Shown one piece after another: positions 1 to 9,634 of a stretch of DNA of 26,772 bases. The stretch is from an uncultured Gammaproteobacteria bacterium. Its GTDB lineage: Bacteria > Pseudomonadota > Gammaproteobacteria > GCA-2729495. The first letter of the stretch is position 1, and each line of letters opens with the position of its first letter. The notes under the pieces were generated by a model. The model was given only the letters and a program-made list of their open reading frames with translations, ran no database searches and was not told the DNA's origin. The stretch covers positions 20,669-47,440 of the forward strand of contig CAMYJV010000011.1 in NCBI GenBank assembly GCA_947258805.1, given 5' to 3'. A program made the position numbers and the translations under genes.

Positions 1-908
1 CGATCATCGACCTCGCACTGAGGCTGCTGGCGCCGGGACCGGAGGTCGCGGAGCAAACGCGCCTGTACTTTGCCATCCGGGTGTGGAGCGCGCCGGCATC
101 CCTGCTGAACTTCGTGCTGATCGGCTGGCTGCTCGGCATGCAGAACGCCCGCGGACCCCTCGCAATGGTGCTGACAATCAATACGGTCAACATCGTGCTG
201 GACCTGGGATTCGTAGTGGGCCTGGGCTGGCGCGTGGAAGGCGTCGCCACGGCGACCCTGATTGCCGAGCTGGCCGGGCTGGTGGTGGGCTCGCTGTTCG
301 CGCGCCGCGAACTGCGCGAGAGGCGCGGTGACTGGTCCACTATCCGGCTGGGCGATCCGCGCCGCTACGCGCGCCTGTTCGACGTGAACGGCAACCTGTT
401 CCTGCGCACGATGGCTCTCATGTTCGTGTTTGCGTTCATTACCGCTCGCGGTGCGCGCCTGGGCGACGAATTCCTGGCCGCCAACGCCGTGCTGATGAAT
501 TTCCAGCTGCTGCTGTCTTACGCCCTGGACGGCATGGCCCACGCAGCCGAAGCCCTGGTCGGCCGGGCGGCCGGCGCGCGGGACCGCGCCGGGCTGCTGC
601 GGGCCGTTGCACGAACGCTCCGCTGGTCTGTCGGGATGGCGGCAATCTTCACGCTGATCTATCTCGCTGCCGGGACGCGCCTGATCGACCTGTTGACGGG
701 TATCGATGCGGTGCGGGACCTGGCGCGCACTTACCTGCCGTGGCTCATTGTCCTGCCACTGATTTCCGTGTGGAGTTTTCTTTACGATGGCGTCTACGTG
801 GGCATCACGCGCAGCCGGGAAATGATGCTGGTAATGGTCGGCTCGGCGGCCTTCCTGTTTCTGCCGACCTGGTATCTGTTCGCCGACCTCGGCAATCAGG
901 CTTTATGA
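1..908 (+). CDS. MATE family efflux transporter, DinF-like (5' end outside the window)
   Basis: This is the C-terminal part of a multidrug and toxin extrusion transporter, an inner-membrane exporter driven by a Na+ or H+ gradient. The reading frame is open from base 3, so the start lies upstream; about 301 residues are visible. A DinF-type segment can be read near the beginning (IRVWSAPASLLNFVLIGWLL, then GMQNARGPLAMVL), followed by NIVLDLGFVVGLGW and several more hydrophobic helices. This matches the second half of the 12-helix MATE fold. The gene ends with TGA at 906-908, sharing ATGA with the start of the following Nudix gene, so the two are probably translationally coupled. The substrate cannot be told from sequence. 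The family call is firm; the DinF subgroup is likely. Confidence 0.9.
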   Translation, partial: IIDLALRLLAPGPEVAEQTRLYFAIRVWSAPASLLNFVLIGWLLGMQNARGPLAMVLTINTVNIVLDLGFVVGLGWRVEGVATATLIAELAGLVVGSLFARRELRERRGDWSTIRLGDPRRYARLFDVNGNLFLRTMALMFVFAFITARGARLGDEFLAANAVLMNFQLLLSYALDGMAHAAEALVGRAAGARDRAGLLRAVARTLRWSVGMAAIFTLIYLAAGTRLIDLLTGIDAVRDLARTYLPWLIVLPLISVWSFLYDGVYVGITRSREMMLVMVGSAAFLFLPTWYLFADLGNQAL

Positions 909-1459
909 CCGGTACGAAAAACCCGTGGCAGACACTGGCGGTTCGCGAGGTCTACGACAATCCGTGGATCCGCGTCACGGCCGAAGACGTGATCAAGCCG
1001 TCGGGGGGGCCTGGCATCTACGGCAAGGTCAGCTTCAAGAACATCGCCTGCGCCATTATTCCGCTGGCGGACAACGACGATACCTGGCTGGTAGGCCAGT
1101 ACCGCTACACGCTGGATGTCTATTCCTGGGAAGTCCCAATGGGCGGCGTATCGCGAGACGATGACCTGTTGACCGGCGCGCAACGCGAACTGAAGGAAGA
1201 AACCGGGCTAAGCGCCGGGCGGTGGGAACGGCTGCTGGACAGCCACATCAGCAATTCCATCACCGATGAGGTGGGGGTGGTCTATGTCGCCGAAGAATTA
1301 ACCGAAGGCGAACCGGATTTCGACGATACCGAAGACCTGCAGATCCGGCGTCTGCCTTTTCGCACCGCGCTGCAAATGGCCATGGAGGGCGACATTACCG
1401 ATATTCTGAGCCTGGCCGGTTTGCTGAAGCTCGCCCGCACACGTCCCGAGCTGCAATGA
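905..1459 (+). CDS. Nudix hydrolase
   Basis: This is a 184-residue cytoplasmic Nudix hydrolase of the ADP-ribose pyrophosphatase-like type, which would cleave a nucleoside diphosphate linked to another group. The Nudix box lies at residues 80-102: G80, then Asp86 where the consensus G-x5-E-x7-REUxEExGU has Glu, then RELKEETGL at 94-102. The catalytic Glu pair E98/E99 and E95 are present. Upstream, SWEVPMGG resembles the SWEIPEGG segment of the family. The start ATG at 905 overlaps the MATE stop codon by four bases. The longer in-frame extension back to 740 lies wholly inside the MATE gene and is rejected. The substrate is unknown. Coupling to an exporter may hint at detoxification, which is inference. 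Confidence 0.9.
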   Translation: MTGTKNPWQTLAVREVYDNPWIRVTAEDVIKPSGGPGIYGKVSFKNIACAIIPLADNDDTWLVGQYRYTLDVYSWEVPMGGVSRDDDLLTGAQRELKEETGLSAGRWERLLDSHISNSITDEVGVVYVAEELTEGEPDFDDTEDLQIRRLPFRTALQMAMEGDITDILSLAGLLKLARTRPELQ

Positions 1460-1506
1460 GGCTGCCGCGCACCCTTTGGCCCCGGCTTCCTGCATCGCTC
1501 TGCCGC

Positions 1507-1512
1507 TATAAT
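1507..1512 (+). promoter_or_regulatory. Perfect -10 box (TATAAT) upstream of isocitrate dehydrogenase
   Basis: TATAAT sits only eight bases before the ATG at 1521. Transcription would be expected to start about seven bases downstream, near 1519, giving an almost leaderless mRNA. No Shine-Dalgarno sequence is visible in the eight bases between. The -35 region is poor: GCTTCC at 1485-1490 is the only candidate, with a 16-bp spacer. Confidence 0.55.
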
Positions 1513-1520
1513 TCGGCGCC

Positions 1521-2537
1521 ATGAGTATCACAACTGTTCTGATCCCGGGCGACGGCATAGGCCCGGAAATTACCACCGCCACCCTGCGCATTCTCGAAGC
1601 CGCCGGTGCCGAACTCGATTGGGTAGAACACCAGGCCGGCGTGGCCGCCATGGAAGCCAGCGGCGAAGTGCTGCCGCAAACCACGCTGGACGCGATCCAG
1701 GAACACGGCGTTGCGCTGAAAGGTCCGTGCACGACGCCGGTCGGAAAGGGCTTCCGCTCCGTCAACGTGCAGCTGCGCAAGGCTTTCGAGCTTTACGCAG
1801 CCGTGCGCCCGGTAAGGAACATGCCCGGTGTGGAAACGCCGTTCAAGAATGTGGACATCGTGGTGATCCGGGAGAACACAGAAAGCCTCTACAGCGGCGT
1901 GGAGAACGAAATCACGCCCGGCGTCGTCACCAGCACGAAAGTCGCCACCGAGAAAGGCTGCACACGCATCGCCCGGTGGGCCTTCAACTATGCGCGCCAA
2001 CGCGGTCGCAAGAAGATCACGGTCTTCCACAAGGCCAACATCATGAAGCTGACGGACGGCATGTTCCTGCGCTGCGCGGAAACCGTGCACGCCGACTACC
2101 AGGACATCGAGTACGACACCAAGATTATCGATGCGGGCTGCATGCGCCTGGTGCAGGATCCCAGCCAGTTCGACATGCTGCTGCTGGAAAACCTCTACGG
2201 CGACGTGGTCAGCGATCTGTGCGCCGGGCTGGTGGGCGGTCTGGGCGTCGTGCCGGGCGCCAATTTCGGCGACGATCGCGCGATATTCGAAGCCGTGCAC
2301 GGCTCCGCGCCGGACATCGCCGGGCAAAACCTCGCGAATCCGCTGGCGCTGCTGATGTCAGCGGTGATGATGCTGAACTACTTCGCCGACACCCGCGGCG
2401 ACGAGCAGCTACGGCAGTCTGCGCAACGAATTAAGGCGGCCTACGATGCGGTACTGACGGCCGGGAAAAGAACTCGCGACCTGGGAGGCAACCTGGGCAC
2501 CAGCGAGTTTGCTGATGCGGTGATCGAGCAACTCTAG
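1521..2537 (+). CDS. NAD-dependent isocitrate dehydrogenase
   Basis: This enzyme oxidatively decarboxylates isocitrate to 2-oxoglutarate in the TCA cycle. The 338-residue protein belongs to the isocitrate/isopropylmalate dehydrogenase family. Visible motifs are [10 protein letters not shown] at 8-17, the substrate loop [10 protein letters not shown] with Ser80 at the isocitrate-contact (and, in E. coli, phosphorylated) position, YAAVRPVRN at 92-100, and the metal-binding [13 protein letters not shown]. In [10 protein letters not shown], Asp265-Ile266 occupy the place of the Lys-Tyr pair that binds the NADP 2'-phosphate in the E. coli enzyme, so NAD is the predicted cofactor. The length fits the short NAD type (about 330-340 residues). 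Homoisocitrate or isopropylmalate dehydrogenase are less likely given these motifs. It converges on gltD, sharing the CTAG palindrome as stop codons. Confidence 0.9.
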   Translation: MSITTVLIPGDGIGPEITTATLRILEAAGAELDWVEHQAGVAAMEASGEVLPQTTLDAIQEHGVALKGPCTTPVGKGFRSVNVQLRKAFELYAAVRPVRNMPGVETPFKNVDIVVIRENTESLYSGVENEITPGVVTSTKVATEKGCTRIARWAFNYARQRGRKKITVFHKANIMKLTDGMFLRCAETVHADYQDIEYDTKIIDAGCMRLVQDPSQFDMLLLENLYGDVVSDLCAGLVGGLGVVPGANFGDDRAIFEAVHGSAPDIAGQNLANPLALLMSAVMMLNYFADTRGDEQLRQSAQRIKAAYDAVLTAGKRTRDLGGNLGTSEFADAVIEQL

Positions 2538-4030
2538 CCGGTGGCCGCGCCCAGCGTAATGCCCGGCGCGGGCAGCTCGCTGGCGCCGCACAGGAACTGG
2601 TCGATGGCGCGCGCGGCGCCGCGGCCTTCGTTGATACCCCACACCACCAGGGACTGGCCGCGCCGGCAGTCGCCAGCTGCGAATACGCCTGGCAAGCTGG
2701 TGGCGAAGGGGCCGTGTTCGGCCCGGTAGTTCGTCCGCTCGTCCAGTTCCACACCCAGCGCTTCCGACAGGTAGGTCTCAGGGCCGAGGAAGCCCATGGC
2801 CAGCAGCACCAGTTCGGCCTTGATGGTCTGCTCGGTGCCGGGCAGCTCGATCATCTGCATGCGGCCGTCGGCGCCGTGGCGCCATTCCACCTGCATGGTC
2901 TCCACCCCGGCGACATGGCCATTGCCGTCGTCCAGGAAACGCTTGGTGACCGTGGTATAGCGGCGCGGGTCGGCACCGAATAGCACCGCGGCTTCTTCGT
3001 GGCCGTAGTCGGTACGGTAGATCTTCGGCCACATGGGCCACGGGTTGTCCGCCGCACGTTCCGCCGGTGGCTGCGACAGCAGTTCCAGGTTTACCAGGCT
3101 CTTGCAGCCGTGCCGCAGCGAGGTACCGATGCAGTCGGTACCGGTGTCACCGCCACCGATCACCAGCACGTTCTTGTCTTTCGCACTGGTGTACTGGCCG
3201 TCTTGCAGCTCGCTGTTCAGCAAGCTCTGCGTATTCGCGGTCAGGAAGTCCATGGCGAAGTGCACGCCGTCGAGCTCGCGGCCGGGCACCGGCAGATCAC
3301 GCGGCCGTGTCGCGCCCGTGGCCAGCAACAACGCATCGTGCTCGGCAAGCAGCTGCTTTGCGTCTACGTTCGTACCGACGTCAGCGTTGGTGACGAATTT
3401 GATGCCGACCTCTTTCATCAGCTCCACACGCCGGTCCACGTAGCTCTTGTCGAGCTTCATATTGGGAATGCCGTACATCAGCAGGCCACCGATGCGGTCT
3501 GCGCGCTCGTAGACGGTAACCAGGTGGCCGGCCTTGTTCAGCTGGTCGGCCGCGGCCAGGCCCGCCGGACCAGAACCGACTATCGCCACCTTGTGCCCGG
3601 TTCGCCTGGCCGGTGCTTCATGCTTGACCCAGCCTTCTTCGTAACCGCGGTCGATGATGGCGTTCTCGATGTTCTTGATGGTCACCGCGGGATCGGTAAT
3701 TCCCAGCACGCACGCGCCCTCGCACGGCGCCGGGCAGGTGCGGCCGGTGAACTCCGGGAAATTATTGGTGCGGTGCAACCGGTCCAGCGCGTCGCGCCAG
3801 CGGCCCTGGTACACGAGATCGTTCCATTCCGGTATCAGGTTGTCGATGGGGCAACCTTCGTCGGACTGGCAAAACGGCACGCCGCAGTCCATGCAGCGTG
3901 CGGCCTGGCGCTTCAGGGCATCGTCGTCGGGCGGCGTGTAGATTTCGCCGAAATCGTGCAGTCGTTCAGCTGCGTCCCGGTAGGGTACCGGCTTGCGCGG
4001 AAATTCCATGAATCCGGTGGGCTTACCCAT
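2534..4030 (-). CDS. gltD: Glutamate synthase small (beta) subunit
   Basis: This FAD- and NADPH-binding subunit feeds electrons through iron-sulfur clusters to the large subunit, which makes two glutamates from glutamine and 2-oxoglutarate. The protein has 498 residues, near the family norm. The N-terminal cluster-binding region has Cys46, Cys49, Cys54 and Cys60, then Cys99, Cys103 and Cys107 (CPAPCEGAC). The FAD Rossmann motif [10 protein letters not shown] lies near 148-157, the NADPH motif [10 protein letters not shown] near 288-297, and the C-terminal FAD motif [12 protein letters not shown] near the end. The start MGKPTGF is typical of the family. It begins two bases after the gltB stop codon, so the two form one operon with gltB first. 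Its TAG stop overlaps the stop of the convergent isocitrate dehydrogenase gene. Confidence 0.96.
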   Translation of the reverse strand: MGKPTGFMEFPRKPVPYRDAAERLHDFGEIYTPPDDDALKRQAARCMDCGVPFCQSDEGCPIDNLIPEWNDLVYQGRWRDALDRLHRTNNFPEFTGRTCPAPCEGACVLGITDPAVTIKNIENAIIDRGYEEGWVKHEAPARRTGHKVAIVGSGPAGLAAADQLNKAGHLVTVYERADRIGGLLMYGIPNMKLDKSYVDRRVELMKEVGIKFVTNADVGTNVDAKQLLAEHDALLLATGATRPRDLPVPGRELDGVHFAMDFLTANTQSLLNSELQDGQYTSAKDKNVLVIGGGDTGTDCIGTSLRHGCKSLVNLELLSQPPAERAADNPWPMWPKIYRTDYGHEEAAVLFGADPRRYTTVTKRFLDDGNGHVAGVETMQVEWRHGADGRMQMIELPGTEQTIKAELVLLAMGFLGPETYLSEALGVELDERTNYRAEHGPFATSLPGVFAAGDCRRGQSLVVWGINEGRGAARAIDQFLCGASELPAPGITLGAATG

Positions 4031-4032
4031 GC

Positions 4033-7000
4033 TCAGCTCCCGGACTTCCGCGTCATGCGAAACAAGCCGGTCTGATTTTCGTGGATGGTGGCTTCCATCT
4101 CTTCATCGTGCTTGCGGCGCTCGGCCAGCACGCGCTTGTAGTCCGTGGGCATGACCTTCACGAACTCTGACAACACATCGGGCCAGGCGTCCAGGATGCG
4201 GGCGGCGACGCTGGAGCCCGTGAACTGCAAGTGCTGCTCGATCAACTCGCGCAGCTCGAATGCATCCTCGCCGTCTGCCACCGGATCCAGGTCCACCATG
4301 CCGGTATTGCAGTGCGCCGAAAAATCGCCATTCACATCCCACACGTAGGCCACGCCGCCGGACATGCCCGCCGCAAAGTTGCGCCCCGTGGGCCCCAGGA
4401 TGACGGCCCGGCCACCCGTCATGTACTCGCAGCCGTGGTCGCCGACGCCTTCCACCACGGCCTTCGCGCCGCTGTTGCGCACGCAGAAGCGTTCTGCCGC
4501 GCGGCCACGAAAGAAGGCCCGGCCGCCGGTGGCACCGTACAGGGCCACGTTGCCAATCAGCATGTTCTCTTCCGCCACGAAGTCGCTCTCGTGGGGCGGG
4601 TAGACGATGATCCGGCCGCCCGACAGGCCCTTGCCCACGTAGTCGTTGCTGTCGCCTTCCAGCTCCAGCGTAATGCCACGGCACATGAACGCGCCCAGGC
4701 TCTGCCCCGCCGAGCCGATCAGCTTGAAGTGAATGGTGTCGGGCTCCAAACCGCGCTCGCCCCACGCATTGACCACGCGGTTGCTCAGCATGGTGCCGAC
4801 AGTACGGTTGGTGTTCACGATCAGCAATTCGCCGCGCACCCGATCGCCGCGCTCCAGCGCCGGGCGGGCGAGATCGATCAGCCGGTTGTCCAGGGCCAGC
4901 TGCAGGCCGTGGTCCTGTTCGCGGGTGCAGTAGACCTCGGCGTTCGGATGCGGTTTCTTCGCCCGGGCGAGAATTGGTGTGAGATCCAGACCGTCGGCCT
5001 TCCAGTGATCGAGCGCGTCGGTCTTGTCCAGTACTTCGGTGTGGCCAATCATGTCCACGATCCTGCGGAAGCCGAGTTCCGCCATGATCTTGCGCGCTTC
5101 CTCGGCCACCATAAACAGATAGTTCACGACATGCTTGGGCTTGCCGGCGAACTTCTTCCGCAGCACCGGATCCTGGGTTGCGATACCCACCGGACAGGTA
5201 TTCAGATGGCATTTGCGCATCATGATGCAGCCGAGTGCGATGAGCGGTCCGGTGGAGAAACCGTATTCCTCGGCACCCAGCAACGCGGCAATCACGACGT
5301 CGCGACCGGTCTTCAGTCCACCGTCGGTCTGCAACGCCACACGGCTGCGCAGGTCGTTCATCACCAAAGTCTGGTGCGTTTCGGCAATGCCCAGCTCCCA
5401 GGGCAGGCCGGCGTGCTTGATGCTGGTCAGCGGCGACGCACCGGTACCACCGGAATCCCCTGAAATCAGGATGTGATCGCTATGCGCCTTCGCCACGCCT
5501 GCGGCGATGGTTCCCACACCCACCTCGGACACCAGCTTCACGCTCACGCGCGCAGCCGGGTTCGAGTTCTTCAGATCATGAATCAGCTGCGCGAGATCCT
5601 CGATGGAATAGATATCGTGGTGCGGCGGCGGACTGATCAGCCCCACGCCGGGCGTCGAGAAGCGGGTGCGCGCGATGATTTCGTCCACCTTGCGCCCGGG
5701 CAACTCGCCGCCTTCGCCGGGCTTTGCGCCCTGCGCCATCTTGATTTGCAGCTCGTCGGCGTTCGCGAGGTACCAGGCCGTGACGCCAAAGCGGCCCGAC
5801 GCGATTTGCTTGATGGCGGACCGGCGCGAGTCCCCCGACGGCAACGGTTCGAAGCGCGCCGGATCTTCGCCGCCTTCGCCGGTGTTGCTCTTGCCACCGA
5901 GGCGATTCATCGCCACGGCCAGGGTCTCGTGTGATTCGGCAGAGATAGACCCGTAGCTCATTGCGCCGGTGCAGAAGCGCTTCACAATTTCGCTGGCCGG
6001 CTCCACTTCTTGCAGCGGGATTGAATTGCCGCCCTTGAAGCGCAGCAGGCCACGCAGGGTGCAGCTATTGCGCGCCGTCGCGTTCGCTGCTGCGGCAAAA
6101 CGTTCATAGGCCTCGGCCGAGTTGTCGCGCGCTGCCAACTGCAGCGAAGCGATCACCTCCGGCGACCAGGCATGGCGCTCACCAGCGCTGCGCCAGTGAA
6201 ATTCGCCGGGGTTCGTCAGGCCGACAACTTCGTCATCGAAGCCCAGCGCGTGACGACGCAACTGTTCATCTTCCAGCACGTCGAAGTCCACGCCCTGCAG
6301 CCGGCTCGCGGTGCCGGAAAAACAGCGCTCGATAACCGGGCTGGCGAGACCCAGCGCCTCGAAAATCTGCGCGCCCTTGTAGGACTGCAGGGTCGAGATA
6401 CCCATCTTGGCCATTACCTTCAACATGCCCTTCGCCACGCCCTTCCGATAGGCAGCCACGATGGCCTCGTCGTCCGGAAAGACGTCGGGATCTACCAGCC
6501 CGTCGCGGCTCGCCTGCCACAGGGCCTCGAAGGCCAGGTAAGGGTTAATCCCGTCGGCCCCGTAACCCGCCAGCAGGCAATGGTGATGCACTTCGCGCGC
6601 CTCGCCACTTTCCAGCAGGATCCCAATGCGCGTGCGCTTGGCCTGGCGCACCAGGTGGTGATGCACCGCGCCGCAGGCCAGCAGCGAACTCATGGCCACG
6701 CGGTCCCGGGCAATGCCGCGGTCGGACAACACCACCAGGCTGAAGCCGTCGTCGATGGCCTGTTCAGCCTCGGCGCAGACGCGCTCCAGCGCCGCGGTCA
6801 GGCCACCGGGAATGCTCGAGCGCTCGTAGGTGATGTCGATGGTCTTCGTCCGCCACCCGCGATGGTCCATGGCCTTCAGCTTTGCCATGTCTTCGTTGGT
6901 CAGAATCGGGTGCCGCAGGCGCAGGCGGTGCGCATCGGTTGCCTGCGTCTCGAGCAGGTTGCCCTCCGGACCCACGTAGCACTCCAGGGACATGATGATT

Positions 7001-8631
7001 TCTTCCCGGATGGAGTCGATGGGCGGATTGGTGACCTGCGCGAACAGCTGTTTGAAGTAGTCGTAGATCATGCGCGGCCGATCACTGAGACAGGCCAGCG
7101 TGGAATCGTTACCCATGGACCCAACCGGATCGCGCAGTTCGCGGATCAGCGGCAGCAACATGAACTGCATGGTCTCGCTGGTATAGCCAAAGGCGCGCAT
7201 GTGCGACAGCAAATCGCCTTCTGCCAGTCCGGCCGCGGGCTGCACCGGCTCGAGATCGGCCAGCGTGATGCGCTGGGCTTCCAGCCACTCACCGTAAGGG
7301 CGACGCTTGGCGAATTCCTGCTTCAGGTCATCGTCGGCGACCAGCTCGCCCGTTTCAAAATCGATCAGGAACATGCGCCCTGGCTCGAGCCGGCCCTTCA
7401 GCTTCACATTGGCGGGATCTATCGGGATCACCCCCACCTCGCTGGCCATGATCACCCGGTCGTCCTTGGTCAGGTAATAGCGGCTCGGGCGCAGACCGTT
7501 GCGGTCGAGCACCGCGCCAATGTAGCGGCCGTCGGTGAACGCGATGGATGCCGGACCGTCCCACGGTTCCATTTTCGTGGAGTGGAACTCATAGAAGGCG
7601 CGCTTTTCCGGTGCCATGGTCTCGTGCTTTTGCCAAGCCTCCGGAATCATCATCATCACCGCCGCCTGCAGCGTGCGCCCGCTCATCAGCAGGAACTCGA
7701 GCACGTTGTCGAAGGCACCGGAATCGGAAGTCTCTGGTTCCACGACCGGGAACATCGCAGCCACCGAGTCGCCGAACAACTCCGAGCTGGCCACACCTTC
7801 GCGGGCGGCCATCCAGTTGCTGTTGCCGCGCAGGGTATTGATCTCGCCGTTATGCGACATGAAGCGCAGCGGCTGCGCGCGGTCCCAGCTCGGGAAGGTG
7901 TTGGTAGAGAAGCGCGAGTGCACCATGGCCAGGTGCGTGGTGTAGTCCTCGCACTGAAGGTCGGTAAAGAAGGTGCGCAGCTGGTCAGGCGTCAGCATGC
8001 CCTTGTAGATGATGACCTTGGTAGACAGGCTGCAGATATAAAAACTCAGCGCCTCGCTCAGCTCCGGATCATTGCGGAGCAGGTGGCTTGCACGCTTGCG
8101 AATCTGGTACAGCTTGCGCTCGAAGGCATCACCCTCGACGCCATCTGTGGCCGCAATAAACAACTGCTCGATGTGCGGCGCGGCGGCGGCAGCGGTGGGA
8201 CCGACATCCGCGCCAACGGGATCCACGGGGACCTCGCGCCAGCCGACCAGCTGCTGGCCTTCGTCGGCGCAGAACTCCGCCACGGCGTCCTTGCAGCGCT
8301 GACGTTCACTCTCGGCCCGCGGCAGAAACACGATACCGGCGCCAAAACGGCCCGGCGGCGGCAGAATTGCGGATAACTCTTCCCTGGCCACGCGGGCCAA
8401 GAACTCGTGGGGCAGCGCGGTCAGGATGCCGGCGCCATCGCCCGTGTTCCGCTCGGCTCCGCGCGCGCCACGATGATCCATCCGGCACAACAGGTGCTCG
8501 GCGTCTTTGACGATCTGGTGACTGCGCTCCCCCTTGACGTGGGCGACAAAACCCACGCCGCAGCTGTCCCGCTCCAGGTCGGGCGAGTACAAGCCATAAG
8601 GCTTGGGAAATCCTTGCGCGTTACCAGTCAT
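4033..8631 (-). CDS. gltB: Glutamate synthase large (alpha) subunit
   Basis: This 1532-residue subunit carries the glutaminase and synthase sites of glutamate synthase. A class II amidotransferase domain begins at DSCGVGF, where Cys24 should become the N-terminal nucleophile after removal of a 23-residue propeptide. The FMN-binding synthase domain follows, with [12 protein letters not shown] and [11 protein letters not shown]. The 3Fe-4S ligands are visible in [15 protein letters not shown]. The C-terminal GXGXG beta-helix domain includes GGRIIVYPP and [11 protein letters not shown]. The length agrees with bacterial GltB (about 1480-1550). The start ATG has purine-rich AAAGAG directly in front and GAGGAAGAG further upstream. 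It heads the gltBD operon behind a leader of about 270 nt. Long open frames on the opposite strand are G+C-driven shadows. Confidence 0.97.
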   Translation of the reverse strand: MTGNAQGFPKPYGLYSPDLERDSCGVGFVAHVKGERSHQIVKDAEHLLCRMDHRGARGAERNTGDGAGILTALPHEFLARVAREELSAILPPPGRFGAGIVFLPRAESERQRCKDAVAEFCADEGQQLVGWREVPVDPVGADVGPTAAAAAPHIEQLFIAATDGVEGDAFERKLYQIRKRASHLLRNDPELSEALSFYICSLSTKVIIYKGMLTPDQLRTFFTDLQCEDYTTHLAMVHSRFSTNTFPSWDRAQPLRFMSHNGEINTLRGNSNWMAAREGVASSELFGDSVAAMFPVVEPETSDSGAFDNVLEFLLMSGRTLQAAVMMMIPEAWQKHETMAPEKRAFYEFHSTKMEPWDGPASIAFTDGRYIGAVLDRNGLRPSRYYLTKDDRVIMASEVGVIPIDPANVKLKGRLEPGRMFLIDFETGELVADDDLKQEFAKRRPYGEWLEAQRITLADLEPVQPAAGLAEGDLLSHMRAFGYTSETMQFMLLPLIRELRDPVGSMGNDSTLACLSDRPRMIYDYFKQLFAQVTNPPIDSIREEIIMSLECYVGPEGNLLETQATDAHRLRLRHPILTNEDMAKLKAMDHRGWRTKTIDITYERSSIPGGLTAALERVCAEAEQAIDDGFSLVVLSDRGIARDRVAMSSLLACGAVHHHLVRQAKRTRIGILLESGEAREVHHHCLLAGYGADGINPYLAFEALWQASRDGLVDPDVFPDDEAIVAAYRKGVAKGMLKVMAKMGISTLQSYKGAQIFEALGLASPVIERCFSGTASRLQGVDFDVLEDEQLRRHALGFDDEVVGLTNPGEFHWRSAGERHAWSPEVIASLQLAARDNSAEAYERFAAAANATARNSCTLRGLLRFKGGNSIPLQEVEPASEIVKRFCTGAMSYGSISAESHETLAVAMNRLGGKSNTGEGGEDPARFEPLPSGDSRRSAIKQIASGRFGVTAWYLANADELQIKMAQGAKPGEGGELPGRKVDEIIARTRFSTPGVGLISPPPHHDIYSIEDLAQLIHDLKNSNPAARVSVKLVSEVGVGTIAAGVAKAHSDHILISGDSGGTGASPLTSIKHAGLPWELGIAETHQTLVMNDLRSRVALQTDGGLKTGRDVVIAALLGAEEYGFSTGPLIALGCIMMRKCHLNTCPVGIATQDPVLRKKFAGKPKHVVNYLFMVAEEARKIMAELGFRRIVDMIGHTEVLDKTDALDHWKADGLDLTPILARAKKPHPNAEVYCTREQDHGLQLALDNRLIDLARPALERGDRVRGELLIVNTNRTVGTMLSNRVVNAWGERGLEPDTIHFKLIGSAGQSLGAFMCRGITLELEGDSNDYVGKGLSGGRIIVYPPHESDFVAEENMLIGNVALYGATGGRAFFRGRAAERFCVRNSGAKAVVEGVGDHGCEYMTGGRAVILGPTGRNFAAGMSGGVAYVWDVNGDFSAHCNTGMVDLDPVADGEDAFELRELIEQHLQFTGSSVAARILDAWPDVLSEFVKVMPTDYKRVLAERRKHDEEMEATIHENQTGLFRMTRKSGS

Positions 8632-8690
8632 CTCTTTAATTTCTCTTCCTCTCAGGGCTCACGACGCCAATCAGCCGAAGGCGCCGTTAG

Positions 8691-8711
8691 CTGCGCCGGC
8701 TACCGGCGCAG
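8691..8711 (-). promoter_or_regulatory. Strong hairpin in the gltB leader
   Basis: CTGCGCCGG and CCGGCGCAG form a perfect 9-bp, very G+C-rich stem around a 3-base loop. On the gltB transcript it would lie about 60-80 nt before the start codon. No U-run follows on the gltB strand, so it is not a classical terminator. An anti-terminator partner or attenuator role is possible but not demonstrated. Confidence 0.5.
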
Positions 8712-8906
8712 GACCGCTCACCAGCGATCGGATACGCCGGCACCAGGGTCTGAAGCTGCGGTCTGACAGCCCCTCGACGAATTCGGCCCTGCGGCTGGCG
8801 CCCCACTGTGGCCACCGCATGTTCGAGAGGTCTACCTTAAACGGTTGTTTCTTCTGGGTTTTAAGCGAGAACTCTCGAGGTTCACTCTGACGGCCCAGAA
8901 CCGGAG

Positions 8907-8936
8907 ATTATAAGACAGCGTCCCGGCACGACTCAA
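8907..8936 (-). promoter_or_regulatory. Sigma70-like promoter of gltBD
   Basis: Read on the minus strand there is TTGAGT (8931-8936), an 18-bp spacer, and a perfect TATAAT (8907-8912). Transcription would begin near 8900, giving a leader of about 270 nt before the gltB ATG at 8631. Confidence 0.6.
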
Positions 8937-8970
8937 CGCTGGCCCGGGCCCCCGGCGTTGGCCGCAAGGC

Positions 8971-8999
8971 CTGACCGGCAGGCGGCTTCATGCCATTAT
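8971..8999 (+). promoter_or_regulatory. Candidate promoter of the DUF924 gene
   Basis: CTGACC (8971-8976), a 17-bp spacer and CATTAT (8994-8999) form a weak sigma70 match. The implied transcription start falls at or next to the ATG at 9006, so the transcript would be leaderless. No Shine-Dalgarno sequence is seen, which agrees with that reading but does not prove it. Confidence 0.35.
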
Positions 9000-9005
9000 T
9001 GCGCC

Positions 9006-9617
9006 ATGACTGCGGCAGAGTATGAGGACGTCCTGGACTTCTGGTTCGACGGCTGCGAGCAGGACGCCCCCCACATCGACGCGCGCATGGACCGCTGGTT
9101 CGGCAATGACGCCGGGCTCGACGAAGAGATCGGTGCGCGCTTCGGCGAACTGGTTGAAAAGGCATCCGGCGACCAACTCGACCATTGGGCCGGGAACCCG
9201 AGGGGCCGGCTGGCACTGATCATTCTGCTGGATCAGTTTCGCCGGAATATCCACCGTGGCACGGCCGAGGCCTTTTCCCTCGATGGCAAGGCGTTGCAGT
9301 TTTGCGTGGACGGCATAGTGGACCGTTCCTATAAATCGCTCCGCCCGGAAGAACAGGTGTTCTTTTTCATGCCCCTGCAGCATGCCGAGTCGAACAAGTT
9401 GCAGGATAAGTCTGTGTCCATTTATCGTGCGCTGGCAAACAACGTGTCGGAGACACAGAAGGAGACCTTCCTCACCACTGCGCAGTTTGCGGAACTCCAC
9501 CGCGATATTGTTGCGCAGTTCGGCCGCTTCCCGCATAGAAACAGGGTGCTGGGCCGTGAGAATACCGAGGCCGAAGAGGCTTACCTGGCCAACGACGGTG
9601 TGTCTTTCGGCCAATAA
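9006..9617 (+). CDS. DUF924 family protein
   Basis: This is a 203-residue soluble protein of the DUF924 family, an all-helical, TPR-like fold with no firmly established role. The family signatures are clear: DVLDFWFDG near the N-terminus, LALIILLDQFRRNIHRGTAE in the middle with FSLDGKAL following, then FFFMPLQHAE, and near the C-terminus FGRFPHRNRVLGRENT followed by EAEEAYL. The ATG at 9006 gives the usual length. An upstream TTG at 8958 would add 16 residues that do not resemble the family. The thiolase follows after 17 bp and is probably co-transcribed. The family call is firm; no function is claimed. Confidence 0.93.
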   Translation: MTAAEYEDVLDFWFDGCEQDAPHIDARMDRWFGNDAGLDEEIGARFGELVEKASGDQLDHWAGNPRGRLALIILLDQFRRNIHRGTAEAFSLDGKALQFCVDGIVDRSYKSLRPEEQVFFFMPLQHAESNKLQDKSVSIYRALANNVSETQKETFLTTAQFAELHRDIVAQFGRFPHRNRVLGRENTEAEEAYLANDGVSFGQ

Positions 9618-9634
9618 CAACCACGGAGTCACCC

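Larger units (their letters stand above)
8632..9005. other. Divergent intergenic region between gltB and the DUF924 gene
   Basis: This 374-bp stretch has no convincing coding region. It holds a sigma70-like promoter pointing to gltB (8907-8936), most of the resulting gltB leader, a perfect 9-bp-stem hairpin at 8691-8711, and a weaker candidate promoter for the rightward DUF924 gene (8971-8999). Short open frames cross it but none shows a recognisable product or a good ribosome-binding site. Confidence 0.7.

Noticed and set aside
3..908. Start of the MATE gene at GTG 81
   Set aside because: The frame is open from base 3 and residues before 81 (IIDLALRLLAPGPEV) continue the family sequence, so the gene begins outside the window.
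6172..8376. A 734-codon open frame on the + strand opposite gltB
   Set aside because: It lies wholly antisense to a perfectly readable GltB, has no recognisable motif and a composition rich in Arg, His, Gln and Ala, as expected from the complement of high-G+C codons.
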